Shown: positions 28,245 through 38,343, numbered from the stretch's first letter. The stretch is DNA of 38,343 nt from Chara braunii (GCA_003427395.1 BFEA01000081.1:57866-96208), one strand, 5' to 3'. Numbers and translations: made by a program. The notes: generated by a model from the sequence alone, not told the origin.

Positions 28245-28590
28245 ACTTTTCCTCCTTTCCGACTTTCTTCGTCTCGAGCTTTCGTGCGTTTCTTGTTGGC
28301 GTCAATCCTTGATCCGTTGAGCACATCCTTGGGAGATTCCTACCTTGTATATTGTCAGCATTTGTGCCTTGGCTTCTTGGCTACTTTTGCACGAACTTGT
28401 CTCGCTCTCTTTTTTGGTGATACCGCTTTCTCCACGATACGAACGTTTGTCCATCTTTATCTATGTTTGATGGCAACTGCATCCTATCCTCTAAATCTGT
28501 GTGATCCTCACGTACTATCATATGAAGTGTTCCACCAAGGAATTCTCTTTTTTTTGCCATATAAATGGTTTGTTGGATGTTCAAGTTGCT
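28245..28590 (-). pseudogene. Coding-like island, strand uncertain
   Basis: On the minus strand the frame reads NIQQTIYMAKKREFLGGTL, HMIVREDHTDLEDRMQLPS and VSWRKRYHQKRERDKFVQK, then TAG (28381-28383). It goes on for about 45 codons with GTNADNIQ next to a possible donor (CAAG-GTAGGA). The plus strand of the same region is also open (28182-28592), but it is Leu/Phe/Ser-rich and reads like the complement of a charged protein, so minus is preferred. The family is unknown. Confidence 0.25.
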
Positions 28591-28633
28591 AATCGTAGCT
28601 TGGTAGTTTGGACTTCATGCTCCCTTTGACTAC

Positions 28634-28840
28634 ATGTTTTTTTATGAAGTATGCATATCGGCAGAGGACGGTGATGATAAAATAGAGTTTCACGATCTAG
28701 AGAATGATTACGTACGACGCTCGGCGGGACGAATTAATGGGGCCGTCTACATGTCTATGTTAATTTCTCTCTTGGCCCATTTCTGTGAAAAACTACGTAG
28801 AGAGATTGGTGTGACTAAGGCACTATCAACACCTCTGTGA
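28634..28840 (+). pseudogene. Short coding-like frame, family unknown
   Basis: It reads YEVCISAEDGDDKIEFHDLE, then NDYVRRSAGRINGAVYM and LLAHFCEKLRREIGVTKAL before TGA. The composition is balanced, but it is only 68 codons. No family or partner exon was identified. Confidence 0.2.
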
Positions 28841-29650
28841 TTCTGCTGATCCGGGTCCTTTGCTGGTCTTCGATTAACATGGTGAGAGGTTCGTCCTACC
28901 TATGTATTGTTCGGTTTAGGATGAATATATCTGTGGTTAGAATATGGACTATGGAGAAGTTTCACATAAGTTGTTGCTCTCACAGATTAGATACATGGCT
29001 GCGATCCTCAAATGCTTTCCTCACGGAGGAATGAAAGAGTGTTAAAGCAAGTTCGACCGCACGTACACGATGACTGCCTAGCATACTCACTAGATACGTA
29101 AGACTTTGTAAGAATGTGGGGCAACTGTCATGTTGTTGTCATCTCTGAGGTCTGATTATAAGTTTATTTTGAGTTATTTGCGTCTTGCTTACTCGTTTGC
29201 TGATATGCGACCCTGTTATAAGTTTTGCTTGCTCCAGGAGTTTATCCTCACAAAAGAATATGGAGTGTTTTGATTTCACTGCAGTAGACTTAGATAAGGT
29301 CTGTTCTATGAAATTTGCTCATGTTGCATTGCTTCACTTTTTGGTCCTGCGTAGGAGGTGCCTAGTCCCCGAATGATCAGATGAATTGTTGAATAATTCT
29401 CTGGAGAAGGTTGGGTACGGAAGGCACGGAAGGTACGGAAGGCACGGTAAATGGGACGCCACCTTCCGCCCTGATTGTTCATTTCTGGCCACCGATCATT
29501 GTAATCTACGGTCAAAAGTAGAGAATTCGGGTAAATGGGACTTGGTCCCCGGTTTCAGGAGTGGTGTGGCGAGGCCCTTAGTGGAAGAACTGGCCGCACT
29601 CCTCACCAAATGGAGAAAAGGCAAGAGGACGTTTTTTTTTTTCTTGAGAA
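28841..29650. other. No assigned gene; LINE 3' UTR-like words near 29537
   Basis: An 11-base minisatellite-like block (ggaaggcac / ggaaggtac) lies around 29418-29450. gggacttggtccccggtttc at 29537-29556 matches the LINE 3' UTR word. It is followed by gtggtgtggcgaggccct, the tail of the dispersed short family. Confidence 0.4.
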
Positions 29651-29828
29651 AACTACGGCGCAGTCAGGGTTTTGAGTTTGTAATTGCGCTTGAGTCAAAA
29701 GGGCCGGTAATGCTGAATGTATATGACCTACGTTTCAGGACCGGTGGGGTCGCGTGGGGGTGTGTTGTATTCGCGGGATTGCCTGAAGTGCAATTACAAA
29801 CTGTTTTCGGGACTGCGCCAAAGTTACC
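29651..29828. mobile_element. Foldback MITE-like element
   Basis: ggcgcagtc (29657-29665) and gtttgtaattgc (29676-29687) recur as reverse complements at 29811-29819 and 29790-29801, in mirrored order. The outer ends, actacggcgcagtc and gactgcgccaaagt, form an imperfect 14-bp terminal inverted repeat. The total length is about 175 bases, with no coding. No clear target duplication was seen. Confidence 0.6.
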
Positions 29829-29879
29829 CCTTTCTTCTTTTTATGTAAATTTCCACATTCTAGGAGGAGATACATTGAA

Positions 29880-29962
29880 TTTCTCATTTTGCACAATAAT
29901 AGGGATACATTCTCATTTTGCACAATAATAGGGATACATTCTCATTTTGCACAATAATAGGT
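29880..29962 (+). repeat. 29-bp tandem repeat, three units
   Basis: The unit is attctcattttgcacaataa with tagggatac. It contains the core word of the dispersed short repeat family, here amplified in tandem. Confidence 0.9.
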
Positions 29963-30111
29963 CACTCAGGTGAGTGTGTGTGGTGAAAAATGAAAATAAA
30001 AACTGGGAGTATTCTACGCCCATGGAGCAAGGCCCATGGCCACACTGCACTCCCAAAGGGTCATTTCTCCAGCTAAGGAGTTGAGGACAGTCTGAGGGCG
30101 TACTCACACGG

Positions 30112-31427
30112 TGTTACATGCCCAGATGGGCGATGTACATAATAACCGAGGATCCGCAATGTGATAAAAACTTATTAAAAAGGACTGAATGGACAATGCA
30201 GTGCAAGTAGAATCTGAACAAGCAATGTGCATTCCGATACATACACAATGGTGCTTTATAGCGCAGGGAAGACTTAGATACAAATCCTGACCTGACCGAG
30301 ACTGACCTCTATCACATAATATAAGGCAGCGCAACAAAGTGCTTGAATACCACTGACTAGCCCAGTCATTGTTGCAACACAGACCAAACATACATCATGT
30401 CCATCACAAGAAGTGAAGGAGCCTGGCGCTATACACAGGAGAGGGGCGCCAGGTCCAGACACACACAGACGAAGAGGAGGGGATCAGATGAAGAGGAGGA
30501 AGGGGGAGATGGGAAAGTCGTCAACACCAAGTCTAATTACAAGTCCCAAATAATCCCTCTTCAAGATGTATGAAGTCCAATGTCGAGTTTGGATCCAAAT
30601 GTCACCAAGCTCTCTCTCTCTCTCTCTTTATCTCGTAGTCTCTTGACGCAGTGAAGTCAGAGAGCGAGAGGGTGAGAAGGAGATGGTGGACTGAGAAGAG
30701 GAAGGAGAAGAGCTCTCTCTCTCTCTCTCACGAGCCAGGTACTAACCTGTGAAGTTGGCGCTGTGCTGCAGGTACCTCGAAGACGAAGCTGGAGCAACGG
30801 CGCTGCAGGTAAGTCCTCCTGGCATCCGCCCAACCTCTCTCTCTTTAGTACTACTCTAGCTGCTATGGCGCCCAGCGCTGAAGACTACAGCTAACGCTAC
30901 TAGCACCCAGCGCTGAAGACTAATGGTAACGCTGCTACTACTCCTGCAGCGCTCCTCCAGAGTGCTGCTGCCGAATCCTGAAGACTACTGACTGCCTCCT
31001 GCCTACCCGTGAAGTGCATGGGAAGTCCCTATGTACTACCTCGGCCTGCCTCCTGACTGCCTCCGACTGCCTGCAGTTGCAGGGCAGGCAGTCCAGAAGG
31101 CTGCTCTTGCCAATGCCAAGCTGAGCCAGGAGCTGGCGCTGCAGCTGTCGTGGGAACAGGCCAAAAATAGCCTGTTCCTACAACCCTGGTTCGGTGCCTG
31201 AGTTTCAGGGCAGGTCGGTCTGATGACAGACCGAAAATGGCCCTTGTTTCAGGCTAAGAAGGCTACTTCCATTTTTAGTCTGAAACGACACAGGGTCTGT
31301 AGGCCCCTGTTTTCCAGGCTTTCGAGCTGAACAGACACGGGGCCTGTAGGCCCTGGTTTTCAGGCTTTCAGCCTGAGGGACACAGGGCCTGGAAAATGAC
31401 CCTCGTGTGCAAGCGCAGCATGTAACC
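30112..31427 (-). repeat. 3' LTR
   Basis: In plus orientation it starts tgttacatgc and ends gcatgtaacc next to the polypurine tract, giving short inverted termini around a length of about 1.3 kb. The last base departs from the usual CA end. It contains short CT runs (30609, 30715) and, near 31230-31390, internal repeats around acagggcctgtaggccc with ttttcaggcttt. Confidence 0.85.
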
Positions 31428-31440
31428 CCCCCCCCTCCTT
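31426..31440 (-). other. Polypurine tract
   Basis: On the minus strand AAGGAGGGGGGGGGG sits directly before the 3' LTR, where second-strand DNA synthesis is primed. Confidence 0.8.
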
Positions 31441-31446
31441 ATGAAG

Positions 31447-32286
31447 TCAAGCCGGGGCGAGGGCGAAGGTGGCGATCTGAAGCTGGAACCTGGACGCGGT
31501 TGTGGCGTGGAGCCGAAGAGACCGGCTTGGCTTGCATCTTCCGTTCGTAGCATGCGAGAACATCTAGAGATGTTGCTTGAAGTTCCGCACTGTCAACCAA
31601 CGGTCAGCTCGGTGTGTGCAGTATGCGAAATGTACCAAGTACTCAGTTGGCCTATTGTCGTAGCGTCGCTGAGAGATGATGTCGCCGACCTCTTGAAAAC
31701 CGTCCATAGAGGGTGGGTCTTGCTATCGTCGCCCGGGAAAATCGTCATGTTCCGCAGGGGTGTAAAGAGCCAACTTGGAGCAATGAAAGACCTGGTACAC
31801 GGGCAAGTGGGCGGGCACCTGAATGGTGAAGGAAGGTCCATCGGGTGCATCCCCAACGGGTGCCACGATCAACCAAGGCCCCATCCATTTCGGAAGGAGC
31901 TTGCGAGAGATATCTTATTCAAGGCCGAATTCCGTGGCGGAGACCCAAACGAGATTGTCGGCGCGAAATGGGCAAGGAAGACGCTGGCGATTGGCCTATT
32001 GGCTAATGAGTTGCTGCGTCTTGGCCATCTGGTCGCGTGCCTTGACAAGTAGCTCTTGCATCCGGTGCAAGAAAAGAAGATGGTTGTCGCTCTCGACCGT
32101 TCGTGGAATGATGGTGTCCAACGACGAAGTGACCAGCGAGCCGTGCTCGAATTCGAAGGGCGACATTCCGATAGCCGGGTGGATGGACGAGTTGTAGGTC
32201 AACTCGACATCCGGCAGCCACTCGACCCAATCCTTTTGGTCGGGACGGATGAGAGTGCGAAGGAGAACCTGTGCGGTCTGATGCGC
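31447..32286 (-). pseudogene. Integrase C-terminus and chromodomain
   Basis: One frame without indels runs from the integrase core stop to TGA at 31447-31449. It reads DWVEWLPDVELTYNSSIHPA, MSPFEFEHG, LPKWMGPWLIVAPVG and VYQVFHCSKLALY, typical of gypsy integrase ends. Then come EVGDIISQRRYDNRPTEYLV, HFAYCTHRADRWLTVRNF and KQHL, the aromatic-rich beta strands and terminal helix of a chromodomain. Such a domain directs chromovirus integration to marked heterochromatin. Stops within: 31996 TAG, 31915 TAA, 31723 TAG, 31564 TAG. Confidence 0.75.
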
Positions 32287-32850
32287 CTACTCCGTTTGGC
32301 CATCGATTTGGGGGTGGCGAGCCGGACTTGGCTTGAGAGATGAGCCCCATCGTTTGATGAGCGCCAACAAAAAATCGGACATGAACCGAGTGTCGCGGTC
32401 GCACACGATTTCCTTGGGGTAACCCTTGGTTCGAATCCAACCGGTGTAAAGGACCTCGACCAACTCCGGTGCCTTGGCATGATAGCGGCAAGGCAAAAAC
32501 ATGGCGAACTTTGTGAGTCGGTCGACCATCGTGAGAATCCCATCCACTCTTGTCGTATGCTTGGGGAACGGGCGGGTAATGTCCATGGCAATTACTTTCC
32601 TTCGCCTCAAAGGGATTGGTAATGGTCGTAACTCGCCGTACGGACGATGATGTGGGATTTGCAGCGTCGGCAAACCTCGCATGACTCGCAATAGCGTGTG
32701 ACGTCGCCAAGAAGGCCGGACCACCAAAATCGCTTGCGAAGTCGGTCAATCGTGCGATTGACTCCAAAGTGTCTGGTGGCGGGAGCATCGTGGAACTCGC
32801 CAAGAAGCCGTGTACGCAAGTGAGGGTCACTCGATAGGCAAAGAGGGTCT
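32287..32850 (-). pseudogene. Integrase zinc-binding and catalytic core
   Basis: The HHCC module reads HDAPATRHFG and CESCEVCRRC. After one frameshift near 32670 comes the core: AMDITRPFP (Asp, 32581-32583), CDRDTRF (Asp, 32398-32400) and HPQIDGQTE (Glu, 32290-32292). Thirty-five residues separate the second Asp from the Glu, as expected for a DDE integrase. A TAG follows the Glu directly (32287-32289). The catalytic triad is intact on paper, but the frame is broken. Confidence 0.85.
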
Positions 32851-33609
32851 TTCCCCGGGGTGCACAAGCAAGTACCCCTCTTGGATCTGGTAGTGAGAAG
32901 GCGCCGGATTAGGAAAGGAGCAATTCGTGTACTTGTCGCGAAACTCGGGGTCGACTTGGTAGCCGCGGATGAAGCTGTCCCACAGGTCGTCGTTGATCTC
33001 GAAGGTTGAGTAGACCGTGATACAACGTTCCGGACGCCGTGAAAGAGCATCCGCAAAACAGTTCGACCTCCCCAAGATGTGATCGAACTGGTCGATGAAA
33101 ACCATCTATCGAGCGATGGTGCTGTTGACGGTGTCTTGGGTCTTGTAAAAGACCAACGGATTGTTGTCCATTACCCATAGGAATTGGCTTCGACCAAGGA
33201 GGAAGTGCCGTCACCACTCGAGCGTATGGACGAATTCGAGGAGCTCCTTCTTGCGTGCATCATCAATGGAGTTCACGACCGACACTTTCTTGCTGCAATA
33301 CTCGGCCGGGTGTCAGTCCACGCCATCGTGTTTCTTGAGGACGGTACCAATGCTACAGCCGGACGCATCCGTAATGACGCGCATAGGCAAAAGCGGGTCG
33401 TATATGCGCAAGACCTCCACAGATAATAGCGTGGCTTTGAGAGCCAAAAAGGATTCCCGCGTATCCTCTCCGAAGTCAAATGGTCGATCCTCGCATTGAA
33501 GCTTGGTCAAGTGGGCCGCGATCTTCGAGTAGCCCTTGATAAAACGCTGGTAGTAGCCAGCGCGACCAAGAACGAGCGGACATCCGTGACATTCCGTGGC
33601 TCCAACCAC
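32827..33609 (-). pseudogene. RNase H domain
   Basis: The frame reads RAGYYQRFIKGYSKIA, FLALKATLLSVEVLRIYD, MRVITDASGCSIGTVL (the RNase H Asp in TDAS) and VVNSIDDARKKELLEFVHTL, then RHFLLGRSQFLWVMDNNPL and FADALSRRPE. Three stops replace conserved Trp codons: TGA 33313-33315, TGA 33211-33213 and TAG 33106-33108. It is shifted relative to the RT frame near 33600 and to the integrase frame near 32840. Confidence 0.85.
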
Positions 33610-34350
33610 TCTTGGATGACTTGAATCTTGTCCGATAGCGGACTAATGCCCTCCGGTGTGACAAAATAGCCCAAATATTCCAGCCCTTGCCGGACAAATT
33701 TGCACTTGTCGTGGTAGGCCTTATACTTGGCGCGACGGAGCGTCTCCAACACTCGTCGAAGATGCCCAAGATGATCCTCCAATGCCCGGCTATAGACGAG
33801 AATATCGTCTAAGTAGACCAGCACGCACCAGTCCAACATTGCACGAAACTCGTTAGTCATTGCCGCTTGAAAGGTCGTCGGGGCGTTAGTGAGGCCAAAA
33901 GGCATGACCACCAACTCAAAATGCCCGTACCGCATCTTGAATGCGGATTTGTAGCGATCGTTCGGCCAGATTAAGATTTGATGATATCCCGACTTCAAAT
34001 CCAACTTAGAAAAATACTTCGCGCCGCCCAATCGCTCAAGAAGATCGTCAATGCGAGAAAGAGGCCCCGCATTCTTGACGGTTTGCACGATGAGCTTGCG
34101 GTAGTCGATACACAATCGTACATCCTTATTCTACTTCCGGACGAAGAGAACTGGTGCTCTATATGGGGAGCTACTAGGGTGGATCCAACCCTTGGCCTAC
34201 AAGTGGTCGAGCTGTACTCGGAGGACCTCAAACTCTTCCTCGGTCATCCGATAGATGCAACCTTTCGGCAGCACGGCACCGGCATCAAGAATGATCTCGT
34301 GAGAGAACGGCCGATCCGGCACTACACCAGTAGGTGACTCGAAGATGTCG
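33600..34350 (-). pseudogene. Reverse transcriptase domain
   Basis: Ty3/gypsy RT blocks appear in order: LLDEFADIFESP and FSHEIILDAGAVPPKG in the connector, then IYRMTEEEFEVLRVQLDHL, TAG (34197-34199), AKGWIHPSSSPYRAPVLF, VRK, TAG (34131-34133), NKDVRLCIDYRKL, FSKLDLKSGYHQI, FKMRYGHFELVVMPFGLTNA, the active site VYLDDILVYS (33804-33815 for YLDD) and KCKFVRQGLEYLGYFV. The catalytic Asp residues are present. Confidence 0.92.
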
Positions 34351-34399
34351 GCGAACTCGTCCAGCAACCGCACCACCCGGTGTGTCCGAAGACATGTCC

Positions 34400-35445
34400 G
34401 TGGGTGAAGAGTCGGCTACCGCGACGGTCTGTAGGAAACATAGGTCGATTTTGGGCCGCTCGTAAGTGCAAGTCGGCCCGGAATGATTTGGTCATCACCA
34501 CTTGGCACCGAATCAGGGTGCGGAAGAGGAATAATACACGCCACTTCGGCGCCGAAGGCGTCGCGAATAATAAGGAGCCGCGGGTGGAAGTTGATCGTGT
34601 GATCCGCACTTACAAGCCAAGGCATTCCCAGAATGATGTCGAAGTCTGTGTCCAAAATGTCGAACGTCACCGGTTCGCATGCATGAGGTGCGTCGTGCAC
34701 AATACACCGGTACGGCCTCGATGTAGTGGTCGATAAGTTGCTGCGTCCTTCCGTCCGCCAACTTGATCGTCGTCGGGTTTGCCTTCCTTCGAACTTGTGC
34801 ATCAAGGCCAACCCTTTGCATAAACGCTTGGCTCATAAAATTGCGAGACGCGCCACTATCCAGCAAAGCGCTGCAGGACGCTTGCCCAACTTGGATGCGG
34901 ACATAGAGGAGCGGTGTGTTGTTGTCATTGTACCGCTGATTGTGAAACTCGCGGGTCACCTTGGTAACATACGCCAGGATGTCCCCCACCTCGACTTCGT
35001 AATCCGTCGACGAACTTGGTGGTGCATAGAAGGATAAGTACGTATGGAGATGAGCGCATAATACTGCGCATTGTGGTCCCGACAAGCGGCCCGTGGGCGG
35101 GAGAGGACGCCATGCGAAATCCTCGGACGTAAGCGGGTCCAATACCTCTATGTTGAACTCGCGCGCTGAATCCCGTGAAGAACCACTTGAAGACGATAAG
35201 TCGCCGCTGTCGGACGGAGAAGATGCCGCACAAACTCCTTGTCCTTGAGCTTGAGTACCGAGCGTAGGGACGAGCCGGGCAGCATAGTCCTCAAAAGAAA
35301 AAAGAAGAGGAGGATTATCGACTGCTGCATGTGCCTCAGAACGAAGGGCGGTCACCCGCGAAGTGACCGGTTCCGAAGGCGTCGTGAGTGTCGTCGAGTC
35401 ACTCCCGACGGTGCGCAGTTTCCCGATTTGCCCTTGCCTTTTGAC
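34400..35445 (-). pseudogene. Aspartic protease region
   Basis: The active-site motif LLDSGASRNF has its catalytic Asp at 34858-34860. It is followed by KLADGRTQQLIDHYIEAVPV; after a frameshift near 34690, ILDTDFDIILGMPWL (the ILG flap-associated motif) continues in another frame. Two further compensating shifts seem to lie near 34390-34470. The N-terminal part is low-complexity Ser/Thr. In the family this enzyme cuts the Gag-Pol polyprotein. Confidence 0.8.
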
Positions 35446-36923
35446 GGGCAGACCACTGTCTCATGGAGATCGNTGTTGCATCATAGGCAATAGTGAAATC
35501 TCGTGTGCGCTTTGAATGCTTGCTCCGAGAGACCGTATTGGGACCATGGGGCTGGAGCTTCTGCACCGGGCCCGGGGCTAGATGCGGTGTTTATCTCCGC
35601 CTTGCCGTGTTCTCGGCCTTTACCGGGCCGGCCACCTTCCCGGGCGGCTGCGAGTCTGTCCCCTTCATTGGCAGACACGGCCTCGTTAGTTTGGTCAAAC
35701 GGTGTTGCCGCCGCGACCACGGCCACTTTCGGCCGATGCTGATCTCTGCTCGGACCTGCCGCAGATGAACGCAGGTTCTAAGATTCCTTGTTCGTGAGAA
35801 TATTATGCGCGACCTTGTCAAATAGTTTCGTCGTTGTCGTCAGTGTGTCCAAGACATGAGTCAAAGCATTGCTCAATGCCGGACACGACCTTGAGATAAA
35901 ATAGTGGCTGATGGCTTTGAAGCCCATTTGAATATCTAGGATAGATGTCAAGCCTTGGTACTCGATAATCCAGTCAGTACTCGGCATCGTGCCTTGTTCG
36001 AAGACCATGAGCTTGTCCATTGCCTTGATGTCTGTCTGCTCTACTTGAAACCGCTTATGCCACGCCGCCTTTAGATCATCCCAGCTGAGCTTGCTGTGCA
36101 ACTCTGCAGCGACTACCCCGTACTTGGACAAAAAGTTGTCCATCCATGCTTGACATGCGCCTCCCGACCGGGAATATAAGTACGTGTGGTGCTTGTATTC
36201 GCTGACGAGATGGAGCTGCAACGTGAGTTCAAACTTGTGGAACCACGGAATCGGGTCCGTCTTCGTCGAATCGCAAAAAATCTCTTGACCATCGAACTTT
36301 GGAGTTGACTCCTGCTGTCCAGAACTTGGGTTGGCGGCTGCAACACAGATGTGGTGCTCCAACTTTTGCATCGTGGTGTGCTGTAACTGCACACCGTCCT
36401 TGAGGGATCCGACGTCAATCTCCAAAGCCTTGAGGCGATCGGAGGTGTTGGAGGAGCTGGCAATGGGGGCAGCGATGGTTTGCTTGAGCTGCTGGAGGCG
36501 GCTATCTAACGCTCGTTGGTGCTGCTGAACCATGCCGTCGAGGTTGTGGATGTCCTCCTGTTGTGCAATGCACGTGGTTAGGAGGTCCGTGAGATGGGAG
36601 AGGAGTAGAGCGATCTTGTTTTCACTCTCCTCCATTTTTGCATTCTCGGCCTCTGTCCGCCATTCCGTTGCCATTGTGAGCAAGGCTCGCTCTCTCTCAA
36701 ATATCTTCTCGTGTCGTTGAATTCGTTCTTCATCGGCAGCCCTTGCTGCTGCCTCGTCTTGCTAGGGCTGCTGTTCGATTGCCAACAGACGTGCCTTCTC
36801 GGTGTCCTCTGCCTACTTCTTCGCTGGGGTTGCTGCATCATCCGCCCGTCTCTTGGTTTCGGTACTCTAGGCCAGCATCCGGGCCTTATAGGCCTCTTCC
36901 ATTTCCCCGAACTTCTGGTCCAT
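35446..36923 (-). pseudogene. gag (capsid and CCHC zinc knuckle)
   Basis: The longest open part (36683-35778) has a coiled-coil N-terminal segment (LLSHLTDLLTTCIAQQED, QQLKQTI) and a Retrotrans_gag-like core (PIPWFHKFELTLQLHLVSEY, WMDNFLSKYG, AAWHKRFQVE). The same frame extends upstream to ATG at 36921-36923, with TAG at 36867, 36813 and 36762, and downstream past TAG 35778-35780 to a CCHC box (C-x2-C-x4-H-x4-C) hit by TGA at 35481-35483. All stops are one transition from Gln or Trp codons. An ambiguous base is at 35472. A frameshift near 35440 separates gag from protease. Confidence 0.85.
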
Positions 36924-37770
36924 GATGGCTGTTGTGAGCGCAACAACATAGACCAGGTCGGGGCCTGCTGACGTGGTACTCTCTGTCGCTGATGTAGTAC
37001 TGCAGACGTATCTTGCTGACGTGGCCTGCTCATGTGGTTAGCTAACATGGCAACTTACCAATGCCGCTGTAGGGGTACCCGAAGACAGCTAGAGAAGATA
37101 AGACGAGAGGGGCAACAACATAGGTGGGGAGGGTGGGTGGGAAAAATCGCCCAGGTAAGGAGCCACAAATCAAAAAGAAAAGTTTGAACTTTGCGAAAAA
37201 AAATTCGAGAAAATAGAAATCCCGAATTTTGCAAGTTCAGTAGGTCTCCCAATGTCCCTTGAAGTTCGAAATTACCAATGAGAAAAAAATCTCGAACTTT
37301 CAGACTGCAAGTGATTATAGAACTGCGAACAAAAGAATCCCGAAAGCAAAATATTCGGAATTACTCTGATGCGAAGTTTGAAAAATGATAACCGCATGAG
37401 GGATTTCCCGTACCATTTTCAGAAAAATGAATTTCGAAAAAAAATATTTTGAATTTCCAAATAACGGAAAATAAAACAAGAAATCGAAATTATCGAAAAA
37501 AAAAGATATTCCGGATTATCAACAATGAAATTTCGACTTTTCAGAAGGAAAACAAAAACGGAAATTTTAGATGTTGCGCTATTGTGATTCCCCACAACAG
37601 AAATAGAAAGAAAACAAAATCCAAGAAAAGAAAAAAAAAATCGATTTTCGGCAGTGAGGTCAAAATCGTGATTTTAAGGGTTAACTAGTGTGCTATAATC
37701 AATCAATCAACACTAATCAACTACCTAGTCCCCGCACACGTGTCAAAACAGGTTGTCCTGATTCACGTGT
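36924..37770 (-). other. Untranslated leader of the retrotransposon
   Basis: The leader between primer-binding site and gag is strongly AT-rich, with many cgaaaa/ttcgaa words (37190-37640), and has no credible frame. Confidence 0.5.
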
Positions 37771-37785
37771 GGCGTTCCGATACCA
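37771..37785 (-). other. Primer-binding site
   Basis: On the minus strand TGGTATCGGAACGCC lies two bases after the 5' LTR end. Its first seven bases match the 3' end of plant initiator Met tRNA, the usual gypsy primer. The rest deviates, through decay or use of another tRNA. Confidence 0.7.
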
Positions 37786-37787
37786 AC

Positions 37788-38270
37788 TGTTACATGCCCA
37801 GATGGGTGATCTACATAAAAACCGAGGATCCGCAATGTGATAAAAATGACTGAATGGACAATGCAGTGCAAGTAGAATCTCAAGAAGCAATGTGCATTCC
37901 GATACATACAAAATGGTGCTTTATAGCGCAGGGAAGACTTAGATACAAATCCTGACCTGACCGAGACTGACCTCTATCACATAATATAAGGTAGCGCAGC
38001 AGAGTGCTAGAATACCACCCACTAGCGCAATCAATGTTGCAACACAGACCAAACATACATCATGTCCATCACAAGGAGTGAAGGAGCCTCACACTATACA
38101 CAGGAGAGGGGCTTTAGGTCCAGACATACACAGACGAAGAGGAGGGGATCAGACGAAGAGGAGGAAGGGGGAGATGGGAAAGTCGTCAACACCAAGTCTC
38201 GTTACAAGTCCCAAATAATCCCTCTTCAAGATGTCTTAAGTCCAATGTCGAGTCTGGATCCAAATCTCAC

Positions 38271-38343
<73 letters not shown>
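37788..38343 (-). repeat. 5' LTR, truncated by the window end
   Basis: It aligns with 30112-30627 over its whole readable length. Differences include a deletion of about 10 bases near 37847 and scattered, mostly transition, changes. From 38272 it is a CT microsatellite of at least 70 bases, against about 20 in the other LTR. Confidence 0.9.

Larger units (their letters stand above)
30112..38343 (-). mobile_element. Degenerate Ty3/gypsy (chromovirus-type) LTR retrotransposon, truncated by the window edge
   Basis: Two direct repeats starting tgttacatgcccagatgg lie at 30112 and 37788. Between them, on the minus strand, are gag, zinc knuckle, protease, RT, RNase H, integrase and a chromodomain in the Ty3/gypsy order. 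A primer-binding site and a polypurine tract abut the LTRs. About 15 in-frame stops and at least six frameshifts break the reading frames. About 30 substitutions over ~490 aligned LTR bases (hand count, near 6 percent) point to an old insertion. The second target-site copy lies beyond the window; the left flank ends cacgg. Confidence 0.93.

Noticed and set aside
31195-31245. ctgatga followed closely by gaaa inside the 3' LTR, resembling a hammerhead core
   Set aside because: No stem II can form between the two core segments (only six bases lie between them) and there is no matching stem III; the bases form an ordinary agacc hairpin.
32003-32830. 275-codon minus-strand frame across the integrase
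   Set aside because: It is an out-of-frame reading; the HHCC and DDE motifs lie in the other two frames.
1-38343. CRISPR arrays, bacterial operons or Shine-Dalgarno-led genes
   Set aside because: No regularly spaced repeat-spacer structure and no prokaryotic gene layout; all signals are those of a eukaryotic nuclear genome.

Overview
This is a plant-lineage nuclear window dominated by decayed transposable elements. It has long A/T homopolymers, CA, CT, GA and AAT microsatellites, retroposed U6 snRNA fragments, non-LTR (LINE) remnants, two DNA-transposon-like insertions and one large Ty3/gypsy element. The only gene that looks intact is a pectin methylesterase with a pro-domain on the minus strand (9776-11704). 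That gene, the chromodomain-type Ty3/gypsy element and the plant-like U6 copies point to a streptophyte. A repeat-rich charophyte alga such as Chara would fit, but that is inference.

Layout. 1-735: C-terminal tail and 3' UTR of a plus-strand LINE with a 138-bp tandem repeat. 839-1055: a U6 retropseudogene inserted into an older U6 fragment. 1.2-9.7 kb: non-coding, repeat-rich DNA holding a dispersed short family, another U6 copy and local tandem duplications. 9776-11704: pectin methylesterase. 12.7-15.5 kb: poly(T) tracts, three more U6 fragments and LINE 3' ends. 15.5-18.05 kb: a minus-strand LINE remnant split by a 337-bp insertion with a target-site duplication. 18154-18645: a hAT-like non-autonomous element with 10-bp terminal inverted repeats and an 8-bp target duplication, followed by a foldback repeat. 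20.07-21.8 kb: a diverged tandem duplication with coding-like remnants. 23227-23282: a hammerhead ribozyme candidate. 25.4-28.9 kb: unidentified coding-like islands. 30112-38343: a degenerate Ty3/gypsy chromovirus on the minus strand with one complete and one truncated LTR.

How the parts relate. The U6 copies with A-rich 3' tails and, in one case, a 17-bp target duplication look like products of LINE reverse transcriptase, and LINE remnants lie beside them. The Ty3/gypsy element keeps gag, protease, RT, RNase H, integrase and chromodomain in the canonical order, but about 15 stops and several frameshifts break it. The best candidate for something undescribed is the hammerhead motif at 23.2 kb: all core bases, a GUC cleavage site, a 5-bp stem II and a 7-bp stem III are present. 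It lies between two stretches of coding-like sequence I cannot assign to a family.
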